From contig NZ_JARXVH010000009.1 of the NCBI RefSeq assembly GCF_029892565.1, positions 124,001 to 188,000 of the forward strand: 64,000 nt of DNA, given 5' to 3'. The translations under genes were made by a program, and so were the position numbers. Below are positions 8,495-16,058 of this stretch, one piece after another. A model generated the notes under the pieces. It was not told the origin of the DNA. It ran no database searches and saw only the letters and a program-made list of their open reading frames with translations. Position 1 is the first letter of the stretch. Each line of letters begins with the position of its first letter. Origin of the DNA: Streptomyces pseudovenezuelae (GTDB lineage Bacteria; Actinomycetota; Actinomycetes; Streptomycetales; Streptomycetaceae).

Positions 8495-8500
8495 TAGTCT
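8495..8500 (+). promoter_or_regulatory. -10 element for a leaderless leader peptide
   Basis: TAGTCT lies exactly six bases before the ATG at 8507, placing the transcription start at the A of the start codon. No Shine-Dalgarno sequence is present. Confidence 0.5.
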
Positions 8501-8506
8501 GGGCCA

Positions 8507-8584
8507 ATGTTTCCGATACTTGTTCGACGCCGACACGTGGACTACGTGCGCGTCACGAGCACGGGCTGTCGGCGCTCCGCCTGA
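8507..8584 (+). CDS. Cys-containing leader peptide of the RRxHVDxxR type
   Basis: A 25-residue ORF with the core RRRHVDYVRV and a cysteine near the end (STGCRRSA). The pattern R-R-x-H-V-D-x-x-R followed by a late Cys is the one I recall for actinobacterial putative leader peptides found upstream of sulfur-metabolism genes, where translation of the late Cys is thought to sense cysteine supply. The oxygenase gene begins 56 bases after its stop. The peptide appears leaderless (TAGTCT six bases upstream). Confidence 0.65.
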   Translation: MFPILVRRRHVDYVRVTSTGCRRSA

Positions 8585-8640
8585 CCCAGCCCCTGCTTCT
8601 CCTTCGGAATTCGCTCCGCCTCTCCTTTCGGACGCATCTC

Positions 8641-9681
8641 ATGACGCACCCCGCCACGGCTCCGTCGTACGACCAGCTCCCGATCATCGACCTGTCGGCC
8701 GCCGACCGCGGTCTCCAGGCCCGTGCGCTGCTCCATGCCCAACTGCACAGCGCCGCCCATGAGGTGGGCTTCTTCCAGCTAGTCGGGCACGGGGTCACGA
8801 CCGCCGAGACCGACGCGCTGATCCGGGCCACGCACGCCTTCTTCCGGCTGCCCGAGGCCGACCGGCTCGCCCTCGACAACGTCAACTCGCCCCACTTCCG
8901 CGGCTATACGCGCACCGGCGACGAGCGGACGGGCGGACTGCGGGACCGGCACGACCAGTTGGACATAGGCGCCGAGCGGCCGGCCCGCACACCCGCGCCC
9001 GGCGAGCCCGCCTACTGGTGGCTGGAGGGGCCGAACCAGTGGCCCGCTGCCCTCCCCGAACTCCGTACCGCCGCGCTGGCCTGGATCGACCGGCTGAGCG
9101 CGGTCGCCAGGCGGCTGCTGCACGAACTGCTCACCGCGATCGGGGCGCCGGCCGACTTCTACGACCCGGTGTTCGGCGAGCACGCCCATCCGCATCTCAA
9201 GCTCGTGCGGTGCCCGGGCGGCGCCGGTGCCGGTGCCGCGACCAGGGCCGATCAGGGCGTGGGCGCCCACAAGGACTACGGCTTTCTGACCCTCCTGATG
9301 CAGGACCAGGTCGGCGGGCCGCAGGTGCAGCGCGCGGACGGGTTCTTCCACGAAGTGCCGCCGCTGGAGCGGACGTTCGTGGTCAACCTGGGTGAGCTGC
9401 TGGAGGTGGCGACCGACGGGTACCTGATCGCCACCAACCACCGGGTGGTGTCCCCGCCCGGCGCCACCGAACGGTTCTCCGTGCCCTTCTTCTACAACCC
9501 GCGCCTGGACGCCCGCGTCGAACCGCTCCCGTTCCCGTACGCCTCGGCCGCCCCCGGCGTGACCGTCGACCCGGCCGACCCGCTCTTCGCCGAGTACGGC
9601 CACAACGAGCTGAAGGGCAAGCTGAGGGCGCACCCGCTGGTGGCGGAGCGGCACCACGCGGGCCTGTTGGCCCCGGCGTAA
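8641..9681 (+). CDS. Isopenicillin N synthase-family Fe(II)-dependent dioxygenase
   Basis: A 346-residue non-haem iron oxygenase. The N-terminal DIOX_N-like part starts with LPIIDLSAAD and HEVGFFQLVGHGV; the C-terminal jelly roll carries GAHKDYGFLTLL (iron His and Asp), VATDGYLIATNHRVV (iron His) and RFSVPFFYNP (RxS, 2-oxoglutarate carboxylate binding). Length matches plant-type 2OG dioxygenases. The RxS motif favours 2-oxoglutarate use; the organic substrate is unknown. ATG 8641 is used because the frame upstream to 8428 overlaps the leader peptide. The leader suggests a link to sulfur supply. Confidence 0.88.
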   Translation: MTHPATAPSYDQLPIIDLSAADRGLQARALLHAQLHSAAHEVGFFQLVGHGVTTAETDALIRATHAFFRLPEADRLALDNVNSPHFRGYTRTGDERTGGLRDRHDQLDIGAERPARTPAPGEPAYWWLEGPNQWPAALPELRTAALAWIDRLSAVARRLLHELLTAIGAPADFYDPVFGEHAHPHLKLVRCPGGAGAGAATRADQGVGAHKDYGFLTLLMQDQVGGPQVQRADGFFHEVPPLERTFVVNLGELLEVATDGYLIATNHRVVSPPGATERFSVPFFYNPRLDARVEPLPFPYASAAPGVTVDPADPLFAEYGHNELKGKLRAHPLVAERHHAGLLAPA

Positions 9682-9718
9682 CTCCGGGGTGGTCCTCCCT
9701 CAGTCCCGTCAGTCGCTG

Positions 9719-10819
9719 TCAGTCAGCGATGTCTCCGTACCCCTCGATCTCCTGCGGGTTGCGCGTGCCGGGGCCGATGTACCGCGCGGACGGCCGCACG
9801 AGCCGGCCCGTGCGCTTCTGCTCCAGGATGTGCGCCGACCAGCCCGCCGTGCGGGCACAGGTGAACATCGACGTGAACATGTGCGCCGGGACCTCCGCGA
9901 AGTCCAGGACGATGGCCGCCCAGAACTCGACGTTGGTGGCCAGCACGCGGTCCGGGCGGCGGGCGTGCAGCTCCGCCAGGGCCGCCTTCTCCAGGGCCTC
10001 GGCGATCTCGAAGCGCGGGGCGCCCAGCTCGCGGGCGGTGCGGCGCAGCACGCGCGCGCGGGGGTCCTCGGCGCGGTAGACGCGGTGGCCGAAGCCCATC
10101 AGGCGCTCGCCCTTGTCGAGGGCCTGCTTCACATACGCCTCGGCGTCGCCGGTCCGCTCGATCTCCTCGATCATGCCGAGGACACGGGAGGGGGCGCCGC
10201 CGTGCAGCGGCCCTGACATGGCTCCCACCGCGCCGGAGAGGGCCGCGGCGACGTCTGCGCCGGTGGAGGCGATCACGCGCGCGGTGAAGGTGGACGCGTT
10301 CATGCCGTGCTCGGCGGCGGAGGTCCAGTAGGCGTCGACGGCGGCCACGTGCTTGGGGTCCGGCTCGCCCCGCCAGCGGATCATGAACCGCTCGACGACG
10401 GACTGCGCCTTGTCGATCTCGCTCTGCGGCACCATGGGCGTGCCTTGGCCGCGGGCCGACTGGGCGACGTAGGACAGGGCCATGACGGCGGCGCGGGCGA
10501 GGTCGTCGCGGGCCTGCTCGGCATCGATGTCGAGCAGCGGCTTGAGGCCCCACACGGGCGCGAGCATGGCCAGCGCGGACTGGACGTCCACGCGGATGTC
10601 GCCGGAGTGCACGGGGATCGGGAAGGGCTCGGCGGGCGGCAGGCCGGGGTTGAAGGCACCGTCGACGAGCAGGCCCCAGACGTTGCCGAACGAGACGTGG
10701 CCGACCAGGTCCTCGATGTCGACGCCCCGGTACCGCAGGGCGCCGCCCTCCTTGTCCGGTTCGGCGATCTCCGTCTCGAACGCGACGACTCCCTCGAGTC
10801 CGGGTACGAAGTCGGACAT
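9719..10819 (-). CDS. Citrate synthase-family protein (citrate synthase 2 type)
   Basis: A 366-residue type-II-short citrate/methylcitrate synthase fold that condenses an acyl-CoA with oxaloacetate. Conserved parts are LRYRGVDIEDLV, PLHGGAPSRVLGMI (His206), GFGHRVYRAEDPRA (His245) and ARTAGWSAHILEQ. The third catalytic residue, normally Asp in NVDFY, is Glu298 in NVEFW. ATG 10819 has GAGGAG upstream. It is recalled as orthologous to S. coelicolor SCO4388; whether it is the main citrate synthase is uncertain. Confidence 0.9.
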   Translation of the reverse strand: MSDFVPGLEGVVAFETEIAEPDKEGGALRYRGVDIEDLVGHVSFGNVWGLLVDGAFNPGLPPAEPFPIPVHSGDIRVDVQSALAMLAPVWGLKPLLDIDAEQARDDLARAAVMALSYVAQSARGQGTPMVPQSEIDKAQSVVERFMIRWRGEPDPKHVAAVDAYWTSAAEHGMNASTFTARVIASTGADVAAALSGAVGAMSGPLHGGAPSRVLGMIEEIERTGDAEAYVKQALDKGERLMGFGHRVYRAEDPRARVLRRTARELGAPRFEIAEALEKAALAELHARRPDRVLATNVEFWAAIVLDFAEVPAHMFTSMFTCARTAGWSAHILEQKRTGRLVRPSARYIGPGTRNPQEIEGYGDIAD

Positions 10820-11106
10820 CAGGCGGCTCCTCGTGATGTGTGCGACAGATGGTGTTGTGGGGTGGGACGACCATGTGTCATACGGCGGAAACGGCGGCTC
10901 GGCCGGTGGATCCGCGGTCGTCGATCGACTCGCGGTCCGGGTGGCCATCCTGGTGATGCCCCGTGCGGCTGGCGGTCACCCAACCGGAACGGCATCAGCA
11001 CGATATCCCGGAGTGTCACCTTTGGGGAGTCCCTACGGCACTGAGTGCCACTCGGCTGTCGAGGACACCGCGTCGGACGGCGACCGCGATACGGCAAGAT
11101 GACCGC

Positions 11107-11775
11107 GTGACCGACCGAGACGCCGTTCCCCTCGATCCCTCCACGATGCGCAAGCAGTACCGGGCCGAGGGCATCGCCGAGCCCGATCTGGCCGCCACCC
11201 CGGTGCGGCAGTTCGCCCGCTGGTTCGAGCAGGCCGCGACCGAGGGGCACCTCTTCGAGCCGAACGCCATGGTCGTGTCCACGGCGAACGCCGAGGGGCG
11301 GATCAGCTCCCGCACGGTGCTGCTCAAGCACTTCGACGAGCAGGGCTTCGTCTTCTACACCAACTACGGCTCCCGCAAGGCCACCGACCTCGCCGAGAAC
11401 CCGTACGTCTCGCTGCTCTTCCCCTGGCATCCGATGGCCCGCCAGGTCATCGTCTCGGGCGTCGCCCGGCGTACCGGCCGTGACGAGACCGCCGCGTACT
11501 TCCGCACCCGCCCGCACGGCTCCCAGCTCGGTGCTTGGGCCAGCGCGCAGTCCAGCGTCATCCCCTCCCGCGCCGAGCTCGACGCCTCCTACGCGGAGCT
11601 CGCCGCCCGCTACCCCGAGGGCGAGCAGGTGCCCGTCCCGCCGAACTGGGGCGGTTTCCGGGTGGCCCCGCAGTCGGTGGAGTTCTGGCAGGGCCGCGAG
11701 AACCGGCTGCACGACCGTCTGCGGTACGCGGCCGAGCCGGACGGCGGCTGGCGGGTGGAGCGGCTGAGCCCGTGA
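11107..11775 (+). CDS. pdxH: Pyridoxamine 5'-phosphate oxidase
   Basis: A 222-residue FMN enzyme oxidising pyridoxamine/pyridoxine phosphate to pyridoxal phosphate. Recognisable parts are the N-terminal RKQYRAEGI, the FMN-binding RTVLLKHFDEQGFVFYTNY and GSRKATDLAENP, FPWHPMARQVIVSG, and the C-terminal FWQGRENRLHDRL plus WRVERLSP. The GTG at 11107 gives the usual length; CAAGAT lies six bases upstream, so the mRNA is probably leaderless. It diverges from the citrate synthase gene. Confidence 0.95.
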   Translation: MTDRDAVPLDPSTMRKQYRAEGIAEPDLAATPVRQFARWFEQAATEGHLFEPNAMVVSTANAEGRISSRTVLLKHFDEQGFVFYTNYGSRKATDLAENPYVSLLFPWHPMARQVIVSGVARRTGRDETAAYFRTRPHGSQLGAWASAQSSVIPSRAELDASYAELAARYPEGEQVPVPPNWGGFRVAPQSVEFWQGRENRLHDRLRYAAEPDGGWRVERLSP

Positions 11776-11845
11776 CCGCGCGGCAGTCTCCATGGCCTGA
11801 ACCGTAGCTCCCGCCACTGACAACGGGATCGGGGATCGGGGCTGC

Positions 11846-12451
11846 TCAGCCCAGCGCCTCGTCCAGCAGGGCCGCCCACTGGGCCACCACGCGCGCGCGG
11901 CGCGGTCCGTCGTCCGTGAGCAGGTTGGCCAGGCCCAGGCCGCGGGCCATGTCGAGGAGGCCCTGGACGGTTTCACGGACGCCCGGTCCGGACTCGTCGG
12001 CGTTCAGCAACTCCACGGCGATGCGATGGGTCTCGCGGCCGACGCGGGACTCCAGTTCCGTCACGCGGGGGCGCAGCTGCTCCTCGTCGGAGGCGGCGAC
12101 CCACAGGTGCAGGGCGGCCCGGAAGAGCGGGCCCGTGTAGAGGTCGACCAGGGCGGCCACGACCACCCGGCGGTCTTCGTGCGCGCCCTCGGGGAAGAGG
12201 GCGCGCAGGGCCGTGGAGCGTTCCTCGGCGACGTACTCGACGGCCGCCGTGAAGAGGTCCTCACGGGTCGGGAAGTGGTGCTGGGCGGCGCCGCGGGAGA
12301 CGCCGGCTCGTTCGGCGACCACGGCGACCGTGGAGCCCGCCCAGCCGTACTCGGCGAGACAGGCCACGGCGGCCTCCAGGAGCCGTTGCCGGGTGGCCCG
12401 GCTGCGGTCCTGCTTGGGAGCGCGGTCGTGTTCCGCCGTACTCACACCCAT
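11846..12451 (-). CDS. TetR-family repressor, last gene of the acyl-CoA operon
   Basis: A 201-residue TetR regulator with an N-terminal HTH (ATRQRLLEAAVACLAEYGWA, VAERAGVSRGAAQHHFPTRE) and a ligand domain. Its start is seven bases after the enoyl-CoA hydratase stop, so it is co-transcribed and probably controls the operon by feedback on an acyl-CoA ligand. A CAAGC-GT-GCTTG palindrome at the head of the operon is a plausible operator. Confidence 0.9.
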   Translation of the reverse strand: MGVSTAEHDRAPKQDRSRATRQRLLEAAVACLAEYGWAGSTVAVVAERAGVSRGAAQHHFPTREDLFTAAVEYVAEERSTALRALFPEGAHEDRRVVVAALVDLYTGPLFRAALHLWVAASDEEQLRPRVTELESRVGRETHRIAVELLNADESGPGVRETVQGLLDMARGLGLANLLTDDGPRRARVVAQWAALLDEALG

Positions 12452-12458
12452 CGTGCGC

Positions 12459-13223
12459 TCACACCGTCCCTGCGGATTCCGCCCATGCGGGATCCACCCA
12501 CGCGGGATCCCGTCGTTCCAGGAAGGCCGTCATCCCCTCGCGGGCCTGCGCGGAGGCGAACAGCCGGGCCGAGAGCGCGGTGAGGTCGGCCGCGTCCCGG
12601 TCGAATGCCTCCAGCACCCTAGCCGTGAGCAGCCGTTTCGTCTCCGCCAGGCCCTGCGGCGAGGAGCGGCGCAGACCGTCCAGGATCGATTCCAGTACGG
12701 CGTCCACGTCCTCGCCCGCCGCCGTCAGCAGGCCGATGCGGGCGGCCTCGGCGGCGTCGAAGCGCTCGCCGGTCAGGTAGTAGCGGGCGAGTGCGCGGGG
12801 GTCGGTGCGGGGCAGCAGCGGGAGGGAGATGACCGCCGGGGCCACGCCGATCCGCACCTCGGTGAACGCGAACGTCGACGCGGTCGACGCGGTCGCGATG
12901 TCACAGGCGCCCAGCAGCCCCAGGCCGCCCGCGCGGACGTGTCCCGTGACGCGGGCCACGACCGGTTTCGGCAGGTCGACGATCTGCCGGAGCAGGCCCA
13001 CCAGGGCGTCCGGGTGGGGCGGGTCCTTGAGGTCGGCGCCCGCGCTGAAGGTGTTGCCGGTGTGGGTGAGGACGATCGCGCGTACGTCGGTGTCCTTGGC
13101 GCACTCCGTCAGCGCGTCGGCCAACTCGCCCACCAGGGCGGCCGACAGGGCGTTGCGGTTGGCCGGGGAGTCGAGGGCGATGGTCTCCACGCCACGCGCG
13201 CGTGTACGTCCGATCAGTGTCAC
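12459..13223 (-). CDS. Enoyl-CoA hydratase/isomerase-family protein
   Basis: A 254-residue crotonase. The oxyanion-hole segment is SAGADLKD and GHVRAGGLGLLGACDI; the second catalytic position keeps Glu122 (FTEVRIGVAP), but the position of the classical first glutamate (GGGCEL in rat hydratase) is Gly/Leu. It resembles mycobacterial EchA7, which also sits with acyl-CoA dehydrogenase and acyl-CoA carboxylase genes. GTG at 13223 overlaps the ligase stop in a GTGA junction. It is likely to hydrate a branched or substituted enoyl-CoA. Confidence 0.88.
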   Translation of the reverse strand: MTLIGRTRARGVETIALDSPANRNALSAALVGELADALTECAKDTDVRAIVLTHTGNTFSAGADLKDPPHPDALVGLLRQIVDLPKPVVARVTGHVRAGGLGLLGACDIATASTASTFAFTEVRIGVAPAVISLPLLPRTDPRALARYYLTGERFDAAEAARIGLLTAAGEDVDAVLESILDGLRRSSPQGLAETKRLLTARVLEAFDRDAADLTALSARLFASAQAREGMTAFLERRDPAWVDPAWAESAGTV

Positions 13224-14788
13224 AGGCGCTCCCTGAGTTCGCGGCGCAGGATCTTGCCGGAGGCGGCCCGCGGGACGTCCTTGATGAAGGTGACGTTGCG
13301 GACGCGCTTGTAGGGGGCGACGCGTTCGGCGACGTACATCATCACCTCTCCCTCGGAGAGGTCGGAGGCGGCCTGCTGGCGGACGACGTAGGCGTGCGGG
13401 ACCTCGTTGCCCTGGTCGTTGTACCGGCCGACGACGGCGGCGTCGGCGATGCCGGGGTGGGTGAGCAGGAGTGCCTCCAGTTCGGCGGGGGCCACCTGGA
13501 AGCCCTTGTACTTGATGAGTTCCTTGACGCGGTCGACGACGAACAGCCAGCCGTCGGCGTCGACATGGCCGACGTCGCCGGTGTGCAGCCAGCCGTCCTT
13601 GTCGATCATCGCGGCGGTGTCGTCGGGGCGGCCCAGGTAGCCCTTCATGACCTGGGGGCCGCGGATGAGGATCTCGCCGGGCTCGCCGATGTCGAGGTCC
13701 TTGTCGGGGTCGTCGAGGGTGACGATCCGCATCTCGGTGCCGGCGACGAGCTTGCCGACCGTGCCGGGCGGGGCCGCGTGCATGGCGTCGAGGGGGACGA
13801 TGTGCGTGCCCGGGGACAGCTCGGTCATGCCGTAGGCCTGGCCGACGGGCGGCAGGCCCAGCCGCCGCGCGCAGGCGGCGGCGAGCTGCGCGTCCAGCGG
13901 GGCGGCGGCGCTGATGATGTAGCGCAGGGACGACAGGTCGTACTGCTCGACCAGCGGGTGCTTGGCCAGCGCGAGGACGATCGGCGGGGCCACGTACAGG
14001 CCGGTGATGCGGTGGTTCTGGATGGCCGCGAGGAAGCTGTCGAGCGTGAAGCGGGGCAGGACGACGACCGTGGCGCCCTTGCGCAGGGGCGCGTTCATGA
14101 GGGCGGTCAGGCCGTAGATGTGGAAGAACGGCAGGACCGCGAGGATGCGTTCGCCCGGGCCGGTCGGGACGAGCGGTTCCATCTGGGCGAGATTCGTGGC
14201 GATCTGACGGTGGGTCAGCATCACGCCCTTGGGTATGCCGGTCGTCCCCGAGGAGTACGGCAGCGCGGCCACGTCCGCCACCGGGTCGATGTCGATCTCC
14301 GGCTCGGGGGCGGTGGACGCCAGCATGTCGATCAGCGAGCGGTGGCCGGGCGCGCTGTCGCAGACCAGGATCTCCTCGACGCCGCCCGCGAGTTCGGCGG
14401 CCCGGCGGGCGGTCTCCAGGAGCGGTGACACGGTGATGATCCAGCGGGCCGCGGAGTCCGTGAGCTGCTTGGCGAACTCCTCGGGCGTGGACAGGGGATG
14501 GACGGTCGTGACCGACGCCCCCGCGCGCGTGGCCGCGTAGAAGGCGGTCGGGAAGGCCACCGTGTTCGGGCTGTGCAGGGCCACCACGTCACCCTTGCGC
14601 ACCCCCGTCTCCACGAGCGCGGCGGCGATCCGCCGGTGGAACCGGTCCAGTTGCTCGTACGAGAGCGTGGTGCCGTCCGTGCCGTCGATCAGGGCGGGCG
14701 CGTCACCGAACTCGGCGGCCCGGCCGAGCACCGCCTCGTGGATGGGGAGTTCTACGGGCGAAACGTCTGCGTACTCGCTGCGGAACAC
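13220..14788 (-). CDS. AMP-forming CoA ligase (cinnamate/4-coumarate:CoA ligase type)
   Basis: A 522-residue ANL-superfamily ligase. Motifs are PYSSGTTGIPKGVMLTHRQI (P-loop), the SAAAPLD and QAYGMTELSPG motifs, DGWLHTGDVGHVDADGWLF, VDRVKELIKYKGFQVAPAEL and the C-terminal PRAASGKILRR with the catalytic Lys. The sequence is very close to my recollection of S. coelicolor cinnamate:CoA ligase (SCO4383), which activates cinnamate and 4-coumarate. GTG at 14788 has AGGAGG upstream. In this operon the physiological substrate may be another carboxylic acid. Confidence 0.93.
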   Translation of the reverse strand: MFRSEYADVSPVELPIHEAVLGRAAEFGDAPALIDGTDGTTLSYEQLDRFHRRIAAALVETGVRKGDVVALHSPNTVAFPTAFYAATRAGASVTTVHPLSTPEEFAKQLTDSAARWIITVSPLLETARRAAELAGGVEEILVCDSAPGHRSLIDMLASTAPEPEIDIDPVADVAALPYSSGTTGIPKGVMLTHRQIATNLAQMEPLVPTGPGERILAVLPFFHIYGLTALMNAPLRKGATVVVLPRFTLDSFLAAIQNHRITGLYVAPPIVLALAKHPLVEQYDLSSLRYIISAAAPLDAQLAAACARRLGLPPVGQAYGMTELSPGTHIVPLDAMHAAPPGTVGKLVAGTEMRIVTLDDPDKDLDIGEPGEILIRGPQVMKGYLGRPDDTAAMIDKDGWLHTGDVGHVDADGWLFVVDRVKELIKYKGFQVAPAELEALLLTHPGIADAAVVGRYNDQGNEVPHAYVVRQQAASDLSEGEVMMYVAERVAPYKRVRNVTFIKDVPRAASGKILRRELRERL

Positions 14789-14806
14789 GGTTCCTCCTCG
14801 CACGTC

Positions 14807-14846
14807 GCTGTGCCGGATCACTACGAGCTGTGCCGGATCAGTACGA
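14807..14846 (-). repeat. 20-bp tandem duplication over the acyl-CoA dehydrogenase stop
   Basis: 14807-14826 and 14827-14846 both read gctgtgccggatca(c/g)tacga(g/c), 18 of 20 identical. The right-hand unit contains the dehydrogenase stop codon; the left-hand unit lies just beyond it. Confidence 0.85.
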
Positions 14847-16001
14847 CTTGGGCAGGCCCAGGGTCTGGTGGGAGACGTAGTTGAGAATCATCTCCCGGCT
14901 CACCGGAGCAATACGAGCCACGCGGGAGGCGGTTATCAATGTGGCGAGCCCGAATTCACGGGTGAGCCCGTTGCCCCCGAGGGTGTGCACGGCCTGGTCG
15001 ACGGCCCGCACACAGGCCTCTCCGGCCGCGTACTTCGCCATGTTGGCGGCCTCACCGGCCCCGACGTCGTCCCCGGCGTCGTACAGGTGCGCCGCCTTCT
15101 GCATCATCAGGCGGGCGAGTTCGAGGTCGATGTGCGCCTGGGCGAGGGGGTGCGCGATGGCCTGGTGGGCGCCGATGGGGGTCTTCCAGACGACACGGTC
15201 GCGCGCGTACTCGACGGCACGCGCGAGTGCGTAGCGGCCCATGCCGATCGCGAACGCGGCCGTCATGATCCGCTCGGGGTTGAGCCCGGCGAACAGTTGC
15301 AGCAGGCCGGCGTCCTCGTCCCCGACGAGCGCCTCGGCGGGCAGTCGTACGTCGTCCAGGGCCAGCTCGAACTGCTTCTCCGCGCCGTGCAGTTCCATGT
15401 CGATCTTCCGGCGCGTGAAGCCGGGGGCGTCGCGCGGGACGATGAACAGGCAGGGCTTCAGGTTGCCCGTGCGGGCGTCCTCGGTGCGGCCGACGATCAG
15501 CGTCGCGTCCGCGATGTCGACGCCCGACACGAAGACCTTGCGGCCGGTGAGAAGCCAGTCGCCGGTGTCCGCCTCGCGGCGGGCCGTGGTGGTGATGCGG
15601 TGGCTGTTGGAACCGGCGTCCGGCTCGGTGATGCCGAAGGCCATCGTGCGGGTGCCGTCGGCGAGGGCGGGGAGCCACTCCTGTTTCTGGTCCTCTGTGC
15701 CGAAGCGGGAGATGACCGTGCCGCAGATCGCCGGGGAGACGATCATCATGAGGAGGGGGGCGCCGGCGGTGCCGAGCTCTTCGAGGACGATGGAGAGTTC
15801 GGCTATGCCGCCTCCTCCGCCGCCGTAGGTTTCGGGGAGGTTGACGCCGAGGTAGCCCAACTTGGCGGCCTCCAGCCAGAGTTCCTTGGGATAGCCGCCG
15901 GAGTCGATGATGTCGGTCATGTAGTCGCGGCCGTAGCGTTTGCCGAAGGCGGCGACGGCGGATCGGAGGGCCTTGTGCTCTTCGGATTCGATGAGGGCCA
16001 T
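14838..16001 (-). CDS. Acyl-CoA dehydrogenase
   Basis: A 387-residue FAD flavoprotein with the usual three-domain order: N-terminal helices, a middle beta domain (MAFGITEPDAGSNSHRITTT, WLLTGRKVFVSG) and a C-terminal helical domain (VEYARDRVVWKTPIGAHQAI, HTLGGNGLTREFG). The MCAD-type C-terminal Glu is absent; Glu243 in NPERI of helix G is placed like the base of isovaleryl-CoA dehydrogenase, so a branched-chain acyl-CoA is the likelier substrate. ATG has AAGGAA upstream. The operon links it to a biotin carboxylase pair. Confidence 0.93.
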   Translation of the reverse strand: MALIESEEHKALRSAVAAFGKRYGRDYMTDIIDSGGYPKELWLEAAKLGYLGVNLPETYGGGGGGIAELSIVLEELGTAGAPLLMMIVSPAICGTVISRFGTEDQKQEWLPALADGTRTMAFGITEPDAGSNSHRITTTARREADTGDWLLTGRKVFVSGVDIADATLIVGRTEDARTGNLKPCLFIVPRDAPGFTRRKIDMELHGAEKQFELALDDVRLPAEALVGDEDAGLLQLFAGLNPERIMTAAFAIGMGRYALARAVEYARDRVVWKTPIGAHQAIAHPLAQAHIDLELARLMMQKAAHLYDAGDDVGAGEAANMAKYAAGEACVRAVDQAVHTLGGNGLTREFGLATLITASRVARIAPVSREMILNYVSHQTLGLPKSY

Positions 16002-16058
16002 TCGGTTTCCTTCGGAGTGCGGGTTGTGTGTGGCTGGTCGCGCAGTTCCCCGCGCCCC

